Notes under the pieces: generated by a model
Database searches by the model: none
Told to the model about the DNA's origin: nothing
The model's input: the letters and a program-made list of their open reading frames with translations, nothing else
Source of the DNA: Microcaldota archaeon
GTDB taxonomy: Archaea > Micrarchaeota > Micrarchaeia > Micrarchaeales > CABMGC01
DNA length: 53,248 bases
NCBI GenBank assembly: GCA_021797745.1
Contig: JAJZZD010000007.1
Span: 1 to 53,248, forward strand
Direction of reading: 5' to 3'
In this document: in pieces, positions 33,251 through 40,428 of the stretch
Position numbering within the stretch: the first letter of the stretch is position 1
Layout of the letters: every line of letters begins with the position of its first letter
Program-made: the position numbers and the translations under genes

Positions 33251-35242
33251 TTATTTTTTAGCTGATTTTTCTCCATTGCCGTTTATCTCCAGAGGGCCCT
33301 TTTCAAGGTAGTCCGTAGTGAGATAGTGCCTCAGTTCTTTTATCACCGAATCCCTTCTTGTGCTCTTCTTGAGCGCGTACTGCAAAACATCGGCTATGTT
33401 CTTCACGTGTATTATCCTTATCTTTCCAAGCTCGCGCTTGTCAAGGTTCACGTCGTCTTTATTGCTTTCAGGAATTACGACTGTTTTCATTCCCGCTTCT
33501 TTCGCGGCGAGCACCTTTGCCGTTACGCCTCCTACAGGCAGCACGTTTCCCCTTACGTCGAGCGAGCCAGTCATTGCCACGCTCTGGTCCACGGGTATGC
33601 CTTCCATTGCAGATATTACTGACACTGCTACCGACACGCTTGCGCTGTCGCCTTCTACGCCCGAATAGGTTTGCAGGAATTGTACGTGTATGTCGTAGCT
33701 TGCAAAATCCATCTTCATGTGTCTCTTAATCACTGCGCTTATGTTCTTCACGGCTTCTCTTGCAATAGGCCCTAGCTTGCCTGTCGCTATTAGCTTGCCT
33801 TCAGCGCGCGAGCTTGCCGGCGTGACTTCTGAAACTATCGGCGTTATTATCCCGGATAGCATGATTCCCGTACCCATGACTGCAAGGCCGTTCACCCTTC
33901 CTATTGCATAGCCTGAGTTACTGAAAACCTTGTAGTCCTTTATGTTGGATATCATCTGCTCTGCTAACTGCGTCTCTATAGGCTTTGACAGCTTGAACGC
34001 TGCAACAACATCTTCTCTTGTCACAACCTTCTGCCCCTTCTCGACAGCCATGTCGCCTGCAGCCCTTATTACTCCTCCAAGGTCCCTGAGTATCAGGGAA
34101 AGCCTGTTCTTTCTCCCGCTCCTTCTCTTTGCCTCATTCACTATCTCTATGCACGCTTCGTAGTTAAACGGTGGTATGCGATTGTCTTTTTTGATTTCCT
34201 GTGCAATGAACCTTACAAGCTTCTCTCTGTTTGCATCAGTGTCTGGCATTGTGGATTCCATGTATATTTCATATCCGTATCCCCTGATTCTTGAGCGTAT
34301 TGCCGGATGCATCTTCTGTATGTCGGGAAGGTTTCCTGCAGCCACAAGGAGGAAATCGCAAGGCACGGGTTCCGTTCTTACTATTGCACCTGAACTCAGT
34401 TCGCTCTGACCTGTAATAGAGTATTTCTTTTCCTGCATTGCAGTCAAAAGTTCCTGCTGGGACTTCGGTTCCAGGTCTGCGATTTCATCTATGAACAAAA
34501 TACCCTTGTTAGCCCTGTGTACAGCTCCGCTCTCAACGCGCAGATGTGCAGGAGTCCCGAGGCCACCTGACTGTAACGGGTCGTGCCTAACGTCGCCAAA
34601 CAATGCTCCTGCGCGCGAGCCGGTTCCGTCGACAAACGGCGCGTGCGTTAGGCCGGTGTTGTCGACTATAAGCTTTGGCTCGTTAGAATCGAAAAATCCA
34701 GGAAGCATGCCTCCTGCCTTTCTCATGCCTCCGACAAATAGGAACATCGAGCTGAATATCAATATTCCAAGTATCAGGGCAGCAAACACGATTAGCTCGT
34801 TGCCTGAGAAAAAGCTGGTAAGTGAGACGATAAACAATGCTCCAATAATCAGTATAAGTATGGGCATGAGTGCGCTCCCGCCTTTTGGAACGCTCATTTT
34901 GTTTTTCATTTTTTCCCGTTGCACTATCTGCCTTCCCTGTCCGTCACCATGCTTCTCGGCTTCCTGCTGCGTTGGATATGTCTTAACCACTTTTATGTTG
35001 GGTTTGTTTTCGTCGTTCGGATTCTTGTAGGCGAGCACGTCTTCGAGGTCGGTGCTGGGAAGCAGCTCGGCCATTGCCTGGGCAATCATTGTCTTTCCAG
35101 TTCCGCTCTCTCCTATTAACAAAACGTTCCTGTGCTGTTTAGCCGCCTTTCTTGCTATCTCTATGGCCTTGTCCTGGCCTATTACCTGGTCCATCAGCTT
35201 CTCTGGCAGTTTTATTTCGGCAGTGGTTGAAAACTTCTTCAT
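33251..35242 (-). CDS. lonB: Membrane-anchored ATP-dependent protease Lon (archaeal LonB)
   Basis: This 663-aa protein has Walker A GESGTGKT (about 44-51), two transmembrane helices inserted in the AAA domain (about 125-165), Walker [11 protein letters not shown] and a C-terminal protease domain with catalytic Ser in [12 protein letters not shown] (about 530) and Lys in [15 protein letters not shown] (about 573). Archaeal LonB degrades unfolded and regulatory proteins at the cytoplasmic membrane face. Typical length and order. It heads the run with top6A and the HAD gene. Confidence 0.97.
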   Translation of the reverse strand: MKKFSTTAEIKLPEKLMDQVIGQDKAIEIARKAAKQHRNVLLIGESGTGKTMIAQAMAELLPSTDLEDVLAYKNPNDENKPNIKVVKTYPTQQEAEKHGDGQGRQIVQREKMKNKMSVPKGGSALMPILILIIGALFIVSLTSFFSGNELIVFAALILGILIFSSMFLFVGGMRKAGGMLPGFFDSNEPKLIVDNTGLTHAPFVDGTGSRAGALFGDVRHDPLQSGGLGTPAHLRVESGAVHRANKGILFIDEIADLEPKSQQELLTAMQEKKYSITGQSELSSGAIVRTEPVPCDFLLVAAGNLPDIQKMHPAIRSRIRGYGYEIYMESTMPDTDANREKLVRFIAQEIKKDNRIPPFNYEACIEIVNEAKRRSGRKNRLSLILRDLGGVIRAAGDMAVEKGQKVVTREDVVAAFKLSKPIETQLAEQMISNIKDYKVFSNSGYAIGRVNGLAVMGTGIMLSGIITPIVSEVTPASSRAEGKLIATGKLGPIAREAVKNISAVIKRHMKMDFASYDIHVQFLQTYSGVEGDSASVSVAVSVISAMEGIPVDQSVAMTGSLDVRGNVLPVGGVTAKVLAAKEAGMKTVVIPESNKDDVNLDKRELGKIRIIHVKNIADVLQYALKKSTRRDSVIKELRHYLTTDYLEKGPLEINGNGEKSAKK

Positions 35243-35398
35243 AAAAATCCTCGAACAAGCATTATTTATGCAGTTTAAACTTATTATTGCTTTTGCTGCT
35301 TTTCAGACTTACAATCAGCAAGTTTAGCACATAAAAAATACTATTATTTTTAATATAACGATGAAAGCTTTATAATCTAATAAATAAACAAACATAGT

Positions 35399-37186
35399 AT
35401 GACTAATGATTATCCATCGCCGCAGGCCAAAGAGCTATATCAAAAGGCCCAAGAAGCCTTTGAAAATGACAAATTTGAAGAAGCCATAAACCTTTACACT
35501 CAGGCAATAAAAGAGTGCGACAACTACGCAAGCGCTTATTTTAACAGGGCACTAGCTTACGCGATAATCAACAAATTTGAAGAAGCCAAGGCAGATGCAG
35601 TAAAGGTCATGAAACTGGAGCCAAATGCCGCAGATGCTCCTTTCGTAATGGGTATTGTAGAAAAATATGCGGGAAATTACGACGCAGCAGCGAGATGGCT
35701 GCATGTATCGCTTAGCAAAGATCCTAATTACACTCAGGCTCAAACTGTATTGAATTCACTTCCGGCAAGTGTTACATCAAGTTCAGAGAATCAGACAGTT
35801 AAGGCTAAAACTGCATCAAACTCGTCTCCAGTAAGTGTTTCATCGCATTCAATAGCCGAGAATTATGCTAAAGAACTTTTTGACACTGCAAAAAAACTTT
35901 TTGACGAAGGTAACTTGGAGCAGTGTGAATTTTATTGCAGTTTGGTTCTCGGCATAAATATCGGATATGCCGATGCTCTTTTCCTCAGAGTCAAATGTTA
36001 TTTAATGCAGGGTAATCCACAAAGGGCATCATACGATGCCATTGATTTTTTGCGACGGAATCCTGAAAGCGCGCAGGCGTACTACTTATTGGGTCTTATT
36101 GCTGAAAATCAGGGGCAATACGATTTGGCAAAGAGCAACTACGAAAAATCATTGGAAAAAAACCCTGCATACAATGAAGCAGCAGATGGTTTAGCGCGCC
36201 TGCAGAAAGGCAAAACAAATGGGGCTCCGTTCGCAGTTAAACCATTTCTTAAAATGGCATCAAACGAAAATATAGGGTCGTTCGTCCCGGAAATGGTTAC
36301 TAATTTGTCCTTCCAGAATGTAATTGACCTTGAAGAAGTAAAAACCGCGATTAAAACGAGTATAATAATGCCTTTAGAAAAGCCAAAACTCGCGAAAGAG
36401 TATGGAGTTGAAATCGGTGGCGGAGTACTGCTTTACGGACCGCCTGGTTGTGGAAAGACCCTCATCGTAAAAGCAGCGGTCGGAGAGGCAAAAGTTAATT
36501 TAATTTCTGTAAAAATCTTCGACGTTCTTAATGAATATGTTGGCAATACTGAAAAAGGCATACACAATGCTTTTGTTGCTGCGAGACAAAATGCACCATC
36601 GATACTATTTTTTGACGAAGTTGATGCCATAGGAACAAAACGCGAAGCCAGCAACGAGCCGTGGGAAAGAAAAGCCGTTAACGCGTTTTTGATGGAGATG
36701 GATGACCTTGCGTCATCAGGAGACAACGTAATGGTGATAGGAGCAACAAATGCGCCGTGGTTTATAGACGATGCAATCAAAAGATCAGGCAGGCTTGGAA
36801 ATTTCATATACGTTCCTGCACCAAGCGACGAATTTCGAGCAGAACTTTTCCGTATGTATCTCAAGGACAAGCCACTCGACGTGATCGATTACGGCAAATT
36901 GGCAAAAGCCACAAAGTTCAGGACTGCTGCGGACATAACGCACATATGCGATATGGCTACGCGAAATGTTTTTTCAAGGAGCTTCATCAATGATCACAAA
37001 GAAAATATAAGCATGAAAGACTTATTGGATAGCATAGCGAAGTTACCTCCGACTCTTTCTGACTGGTATGAAAGCGTTTATAGCAACATTGCAGGTTTGC
37101 GTGAAGACGAAACGTACGCCGCATTAATTAATGCAATAAACGATTACGAAAAGTCTAAGACACTTGGGCAGGAAACCTACAGATGA
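35399..37186 (+). CDS. TPR-AAA+ ATPase fusion (Cdc48/Vps4-like AAA domain)
   Basis: This is a 595-aa protein. Residues 1-115 hold three TPR units (AKELYQKAQEAFENDKFEEA first), a serine-rich linker follows (about 118-150), then a second TPR block (about 152-275). The C-terminal AAA domain (about 300-520) has Walker A GPPGCGKT (about 346), Walker B ILFFDEVDAIG (about 401), sensor 1 VIGATN and the arginine finger region RSGRLGNFIYVP. TPRs probably recruit clients for remodelling. TATA GCTTTATAATC (35366-35376) is about 28 nt before the ATG. After the TGA stop, the +1 frame encodes a tail DEHQDTAPAPPAPVLFPILN, so a late frameshift is possible. Confidence 0.88.
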   Translation: MTNDYPSPQAKELYQKAQEAFENDKFEEAINLYTQAIKECDNYASAYFNRALAYAIINKFEEAKADAVKVMKLEPNAADAPFVMGIVEKYAGNYDAAARWLHVSLSKDPNYTQAQTVLNSLPASVTSSSENQTVKAKTASNSSPVSVSSHSIAENYAKELFDTAKKLFDEGNLEQCEFYCSLVLGINIGYADALFLRVKCYLMQGNPQRASYDAIDFLRRNPESAQAYYLLGLIAENQGQYDLAKSNYEKSLEKNPAYNEAADGLARLQKGKTNGAPFAVKPFLKMASNENIGSFVPEMVTNLSFQNVIDLEEVKTAIKTSIIMPLEKPKLAKEYGVEIGGGVLLYGPPGCGKTLIVKAAVGEAKVNLISVKIFDVLNEYVGNTEKGIHNAFVAARQNAPSILFFDEVDAIGTKREASNEPWERKAVNAFLMEMDDLASSGDNVMVIGATNAPWFIDDAIKRSGRLGNFIYVPAPSDEFRAELFRMYLKDKPLDVIDYGKLAKATKFRTAADITHICDMATRNVFSRSFINDHKENISMKDLLDSIAKLPPTLSDWYESVYSNIAGLREDETYAALINAINDYEKSKTLGQETYR

Positions 37187-37251
37187 GCATCAAGATACAG
37201 CACCAGCTCCACCAGCTCCAGTTTTGTTTCCTATTTTGAATTAAAATTAGG

Positions 37252-37296
37252 GCGTTTAGAGGGTGGGGAATAACGGGTAAAATACGCTCTAAACGC
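37252..37296 (+). ncRNA. 45-nt G-rich-loop hairpin, related to the 19.5-20 kb copies
   Basis: GCGTTTAGAG pairs perfectly with CTCTAAACGC (10 bp), closing a 25-nt loop that starts GGTGGGGAATAAC and ends AAAATACG. The loop matches the 42-nt elements (GGTGGGGAACAAAATACG), while the stem sequence is entirely different but still complementary. It lies 66 nt after the TPR-AAA stop in a 388-bp gap; the rest of the gap holds a TATA-like AGTTTATAAATG near 37318, T-rich tracts and no credible gene. Confidence 0.5.
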
Positions 37297-37574
37297 TTGC
37301 ATATGATTTGTGATAAAAGTTTATAAATGCTCCCTAAACTGATGTATTCAGAACTTTGTCCTTTTTTCCCTTAAATCCCTTGACATTTTTTTGGCATACT
37401 TTATCAAGTTCTTTGAGTTTTTAATCATTGAGTAGAGAGCTTTAGTCTAATTTAGCAACCTTTTACCGTATCTGCCTAATAACCGAACCTACATTATAAA
37501 AACATAATAAAATATTCGCCATTCGCATTTTAAACTTTTGCAATCATAACTGGCGGACTGGACTCACCACTCGC

Positions 37575-38198
37575 TTACTTAATTTTTAGTAGTTTATTTC
37601 CTGCATTTTGCAAAACTGACTTTATGCTTTTTAGAGCGTTTATTAATTCTGGGATTTCTGCGCTTTTTCCATAAATTACTATTGTTCCTGTGTTTCCGAT
37701 TTCTCGTATGTTCACGTATTGAGCAACTACATTTATCAAGTCATCCGACAGATTTTTATCTTTGTTCGCAATCGCCAAGGCAAATTTTGCCCTCTCGACG
37801 ATGATTTCAGACAGCAAATTTTTGTAAGAAGTTTCGTCAAGAGGTTCGGGCAACTCGCGCCTTAAATTTGAAGACCTTCTGCAAATTTCTTCATTGGCTA
37901 TTTTTAATGCGTTGTGGCTATACGTTTCTCCTGTGCTTTTTTTAAGCTCTTCTACCGCTATTTTTATATCTTCATAGAACTTTTTTGGTATTTCCACCAG
38001 CTTCTCTTTATGAATTTCCCTAAGCGACGAATCTTTTTCATATAACTCAGTGAATTTTTCTTTAGCCTTGAAGCGCTCTTCCAAAAAAGCAGTGTGTGCT
38101 CCGCCAGCCACGACTATCACTGCCACCTTTTCTTGCCTCGCATTATTTTTACGCTCCTTTTTAATCTCTTCAATTACTGTGCTTAATCTTTTTTCCAT
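37575..38198 (-). CDS. C-terminal part of a gene split by an in-frame TGA
   Basis: This 207-aa frame (from the ATG at 38198) is in exact register with the frame at 38250-38720; only one TGA (38250-38252) separates them, and the 17 codons between that TGA and this ATG read AYCDAIEKYEIENRSYH, protein-like and stop-free. No ribosome site precedes the ATG. The segment VAVIVVAGGAHTAFLEERFK could be the C-terminal GGAH region of TraB/ChaN/Tiki-like proteins, a weak resemblance. The combined protein would be about 381 aa. Nonsense mutation, readthrough or two real proteins are all possible. Confidence 0.6.
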   Translation of the reverse strand: MEKRLSTVIEEIKKERKNNARQEKVAVIVVAGGAHTAFLEERFKAKEKFTELYEKDSSLREIHKEKLVEIPKKFYEDIKIAVEELKKSTGETYSHNALKIANEEICRRSSNLRRELPEPLDETSYKNLLSEIIVERAKFALAIANKDKNLSDDLINVVAQYVNIREIGNTGTIVIYGKSAEIPELINALKSIKSVLQNAGNKLLKIK

Positions 38199-38249
38199 GT
38201 GATAGGATCGATTTTCTATCTCGTATTTTTCTATTGCATCGCAGTATGC

Positions 38250-38720
38250 TCAGCTAAAAACTAAATCTTCGAGATCCAAAGTTCTATAAAAATAATTTTC
38301 AGTCATCTCTGACTTTACGCGCTGTGCTGCCATAAATAGAAGCTCGGCATAATTGTAATCGCTGGGTCGCATCATAACCATTCCCATCGGTGTGTAATTT
38401 CTGCTTACAAAGTCGAGAGGTTCTAAGTACACTTTCTGGGGCATTTCCTTTATTTTTATGATGGCGTCTAAAATCGGCATTTCTATGCCTTGTAGCTCAG
38501 TTTCAACAGCCTTTACGTTCTCCACAATCTTTGTTGCAACAGCCTCATGTTTAAGGTAGTTGGCTATCATGTTATTCATATTTCCTATGCTTAAGGGTTC
38601 AATCAGAACTATTAACTGGCTGTAATTCTTACCTGCCACATTCTGGACCGCATTTACCAAGTCTTCTGATTGGTCTACATAATGAAATAATGAGAATGTG
38701 TACACGTCGATATCCTGCAT
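38250..38720 (-). CDS. N-terminal part of a gene split by an in-frame TGA
   Basis: This 156-aa frame begins DIDVYTFSLFHYVDQSEDLV, with a strand, a histidine and then LIVLIEPLSIGN, loosely like the N-terminal G-x-x-H ... E block of TraB/ChaN-type proteins. It ends at the TGA at 38250-38252 inside otherwise continuous coding sequence. A shared AT-rich element (TATATATA at 38750-38757) is about 30 nt upstream of the ATG. Function not established. Confidence 0.6.
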   Translation of the reverse strand: MQDIDVYTFSLFHYVDQSEDLVNAVQNVAGKNYSQLIVLIEPLSIGNMNNMIANYLKHEAVATKIVENVKAVETELQGIEMPILDAIIKIKEMPQKVYLEPLDFVSRNYTPMGMVMMRPSDYNYAELLFMAAQRVKSEMTENYFYRTLDLEDLVFS

Positions 38721-38747
38721 TTAATCAAATTTCAATGTGCATGTGCG

Positions 38748-38759
38748 TATATATATTGT
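38748..38759. promoter_or_regulatory. Palindromic TATA element between divergent genes
   Basis: GTATATATATTG is about 24 nt upstream of the plus ATG at 38777 and about 33 nt from the minus ATG at 38720, so it could serve both directions. Confidence 0.45.
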
Positions 38760-38776
38760 TTTAGTTAGTTTTCGGA

Positions 38777-38917
38777 ATGCTGATAATTCAAAAGTATCAA
38801 AACATAAAGAAATTTGAAAAAGGCAAGAAAATATTTCTAGAGCAATGCAGACCTGCTGAAAGAACTTGGCGAAAACTTCGTGCCAAGCGCATAATAAGTA
38901 ATGATTTAACTGCATAG
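38777..38917 (+). CDS. 46-aa basic small protein with its own TATA box
   Basis: The ATG at 38777 opens MLIIQKYQNIKKFEKGKKIF then LEQCRPAERTWRKLRAKR, ending at a TAG at 38915. It is strongly basic and helical with one Cys. The TATA box at 38748-38759 has the spacing expected for a leaderless mRNA. It might bind nucleic acid; no family is recognised. Confidence 0.5.
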   Translation: MLIIQKYQNIKKFEKGKKIFLEQCRPAERTWRKLRAKRIISNDLTA

Positions 38918-38979
38918 CAACAATGCGCAACAGCAAAGTAATTAAAGTTCATTTTCCTATTCACAAGTAGGGCATAAAC

Positions 38980-39336
38980 ATGTCGTCATCAGGAACAGCG
39001 ATGGTTACTGTAGGAATAATTCTGCTTGCAGTCGCCGTGTTTTTCGGATACCTGGTCTACACTGGCACATCCACCGAATCAGAGTCAACGCTCATATCCG
39101 AGATAAGGAACGTATCTAGCGCATCCGGAAACTCAGTTTCGGGCACTGCTGGATTTGCAGTGGACCTAAGTCCTATTTTCATAGAATCCACGTTCCTGAT
39201 AGTTAAGATACTCGTACTTATGCTCTTTGCGAACGTAGGCTATAAATTCGTAAGCTTGGGGCTACAGGAAAACCGTGAAGCTGCGAGGGAAGAAAGCGAA
39301 AAAACGCAGGTGCCGAAGAAGCGCAGCACCGATTGA
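38980..39336 (+). CDS. Two-helix membrane protein of unknown function
   Basis: This 118-aa protein has a transmembrane helix at about 8-28 (VTVGIILLAVAVFFGYLVY), an external Ser/Thr-rich linker, a second helix at about 70-92 (STFLIVKILVLMLFANVGYK) and a charged cytoplasmic tail ending KKRSTD. No family recognised. It is convergent with the SMR pair 40 nt downstream. A TAATTAAAG element about 40 nt upstream may be its TATA box. Confidence 0.65.
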   Translation: MSSSGTAMVTVGIILLAVAVFFGYLVYTGTSTESESTLISEIRNVSSASGNSVSGTAGFAVDLSPIFIESTFLIVKILVLMLFANVGYKFVSLGLQENREAAREESEKTQVPKKRSTD

Positions 39337-39376
39337 CTGATGTGTGCAAAGTTCAGCTCCAAAGTCGGCGCATAGG

Positions 39377-39721
39377 TCAGCTCAAGCCTATCAGCACAGT
39401 TCCTATTGTTATTACGCCTATGCCTGCCCATCTGAGCAACGGTATCTGCTCGCTCAAAAATATGAAAGCCATGAAGCTGGCAAATACGTAGCTCAGCCCG
39501 GTGAACCCGTAAGCCCAGCTCAGGTATGAACGCCCTATCACGTAGAAATACGACAGCGTTGCTATGCCGTAAACAGCGAGCCCCGCGGCCAAGAAAACAT
39601 ATTCATAATACGAATACGATGTCACGCCTATCTTGAAAAGCAGCTGCCCTATTGCGCCAAGGAATGTGCTGCCCACAAGCACGAGGATGTTGATTGTTTT
39701 TTGATTGTCCATGATACTCAC
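39377..39721 (-). CDS. SMR/EamA-type small membrane transporter, subunit 2
   Basis: This 114-aa protein has four membrane helices in the small multidrug resistance/ArnE-ArnF pattern, with the GQLLFKIG motif in the first helix and the closing helix WAGIGVITIGTVLIGLS. It lacks the EmrE-type essential Glu in helix 1. It begins 6 nt after the other SMR gene, and the pair probably forms a heterodimer, possibly a lipid-linked sugar flippase or drug exporter. Confidence 0.78.
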   Translation of the reverse strand: MSIMDNQKTINILVLVGSTFLGAIGQLLFKIGVTSYSYYEYVFLAAGLAVYGIATLSYFYVIGRSYLSWAYGFTGLSYVFASFMAFIFLSEQIPLLRWAGIGVITIGTVLIGLS

Positions 39722-39727
39722 ATGCGC

Positions 39728-40090
39728 TCAGTAGGTGAAAGCTACTATTATGATGCCGATTATCACAAGTGCGATACCCACGTATCTTTTTAGGTTTATC
39801 TCCTCGCCGAACTTTATGCGAGATATTATGAACACGAACACGAAGCTGCTCGCGAAAACCGGATATACGAACGAAATCGAAGGCGCCTTGCTCAGCGCGT
39901 ATATGTAAATTACGAAACTGGCGAGATAAAGGAAAAGCCCCAGAATGGCGTGCTTGTTTTTTGCCAGTTCATAGATGCCCTTCATGTTGACGTTGAAATG
40001 CCTGATGTATTTCTTGAAGAAATACTGTGCCGTAGCCGCCAGAAGGGCTGCGCACATCGTGATCAAAATTACTTCAATCCCGCTGGTCAA
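39728..40090 (-). CDS. SMR/EamA-type small membrane transporter, subunit 1
   Basis: This 120-aa protein has four membrane helices, AATAQYFFKKYI in helix 1, AKNKHAILGLFLYLASFVIY at helix 2, SKAPSISFVYPVFASSFVFV (the family's AxxVxYPV region) and a final helix GIALVIIGIIIVAF. It is paired with the gene after it. Heterodimeric SMR-like pairs of this kind include ArnE/ArnF flippases. The substrate is unknown. Confidence 0.78.
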   Translation of the reverse strand: MTSGIEVILITMCAALLAATAQYFFKKYIRHFNVNMKGIYELAKNKHAILGLFLYLASFVIYIYALSKAPSISFVYPVFASSFVFVFIISRIKFGEEINLKRYVGIALVIIGIIIVAFTY

Positions 40091-40185
40091 AACATCATCC
40101 CGAGGCGCATATGCAACCTGGCAAGTAACCTATTTCATAGGCAACATTATTTATTTTTCGCTTTTTCATATGTGCTAGTGATTAC

Positions 40186-40428
40186 ATGCAATTTTCCGAG
40201 CTTAACAAAGCGGAGCAGCAGTCAATAATTATTGCTGCCGGTGTCGTGCTTTTCAGCATACTCTCTGTGCTGGCATACATCTTTACGTCGGCAGGCGCGC
40301 TCTTCTACGCATTGGCGATAGTTGCTTTCGCGCTGTTCTTCTACATGGCGTACTTCCTCGCGCATGAAGGTTCCGCGCTAAAGGCAGGAAGTCAGGTCAA
40401 GAAAAAGAACGCGAAGGCAGGCAGATGA
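40186..40428 (+). CDS. Small two-helix membrane protein upstream of topA
   Basis: This 80-aa protein has helices at about 14-34 and 38-60 and a basic tail (QVKKKNAKAGR). Its TGA overlaps the topA ATG (ATGA), so it is translated together with topoisomerase I. No family recognised. A TTATTTATTTTT element near 40150 is a plausible TATA region. Confidence 0.7.
   Translation: MQFSELNKAEQQSIIIAAGVVLFSILSVLAYIFTSAGALFYALAIVAFALFFYMAYFLAHEGSALKAGSQVKKKNAKAGR

Noticed and set aside
33360-35030. Long plus-strand frames opposite lon
   Set aside because: Ser/Leu/Phe/Pro-rich antisense readings of a strongly conserved gene.
37575-38720. Reassigned UGA code for the whole organism
   Set aside because: TGA ends many genes here at natural positions, including overlaps such as 16907-16909 and 40426-40428, so global reassignment is not supported.
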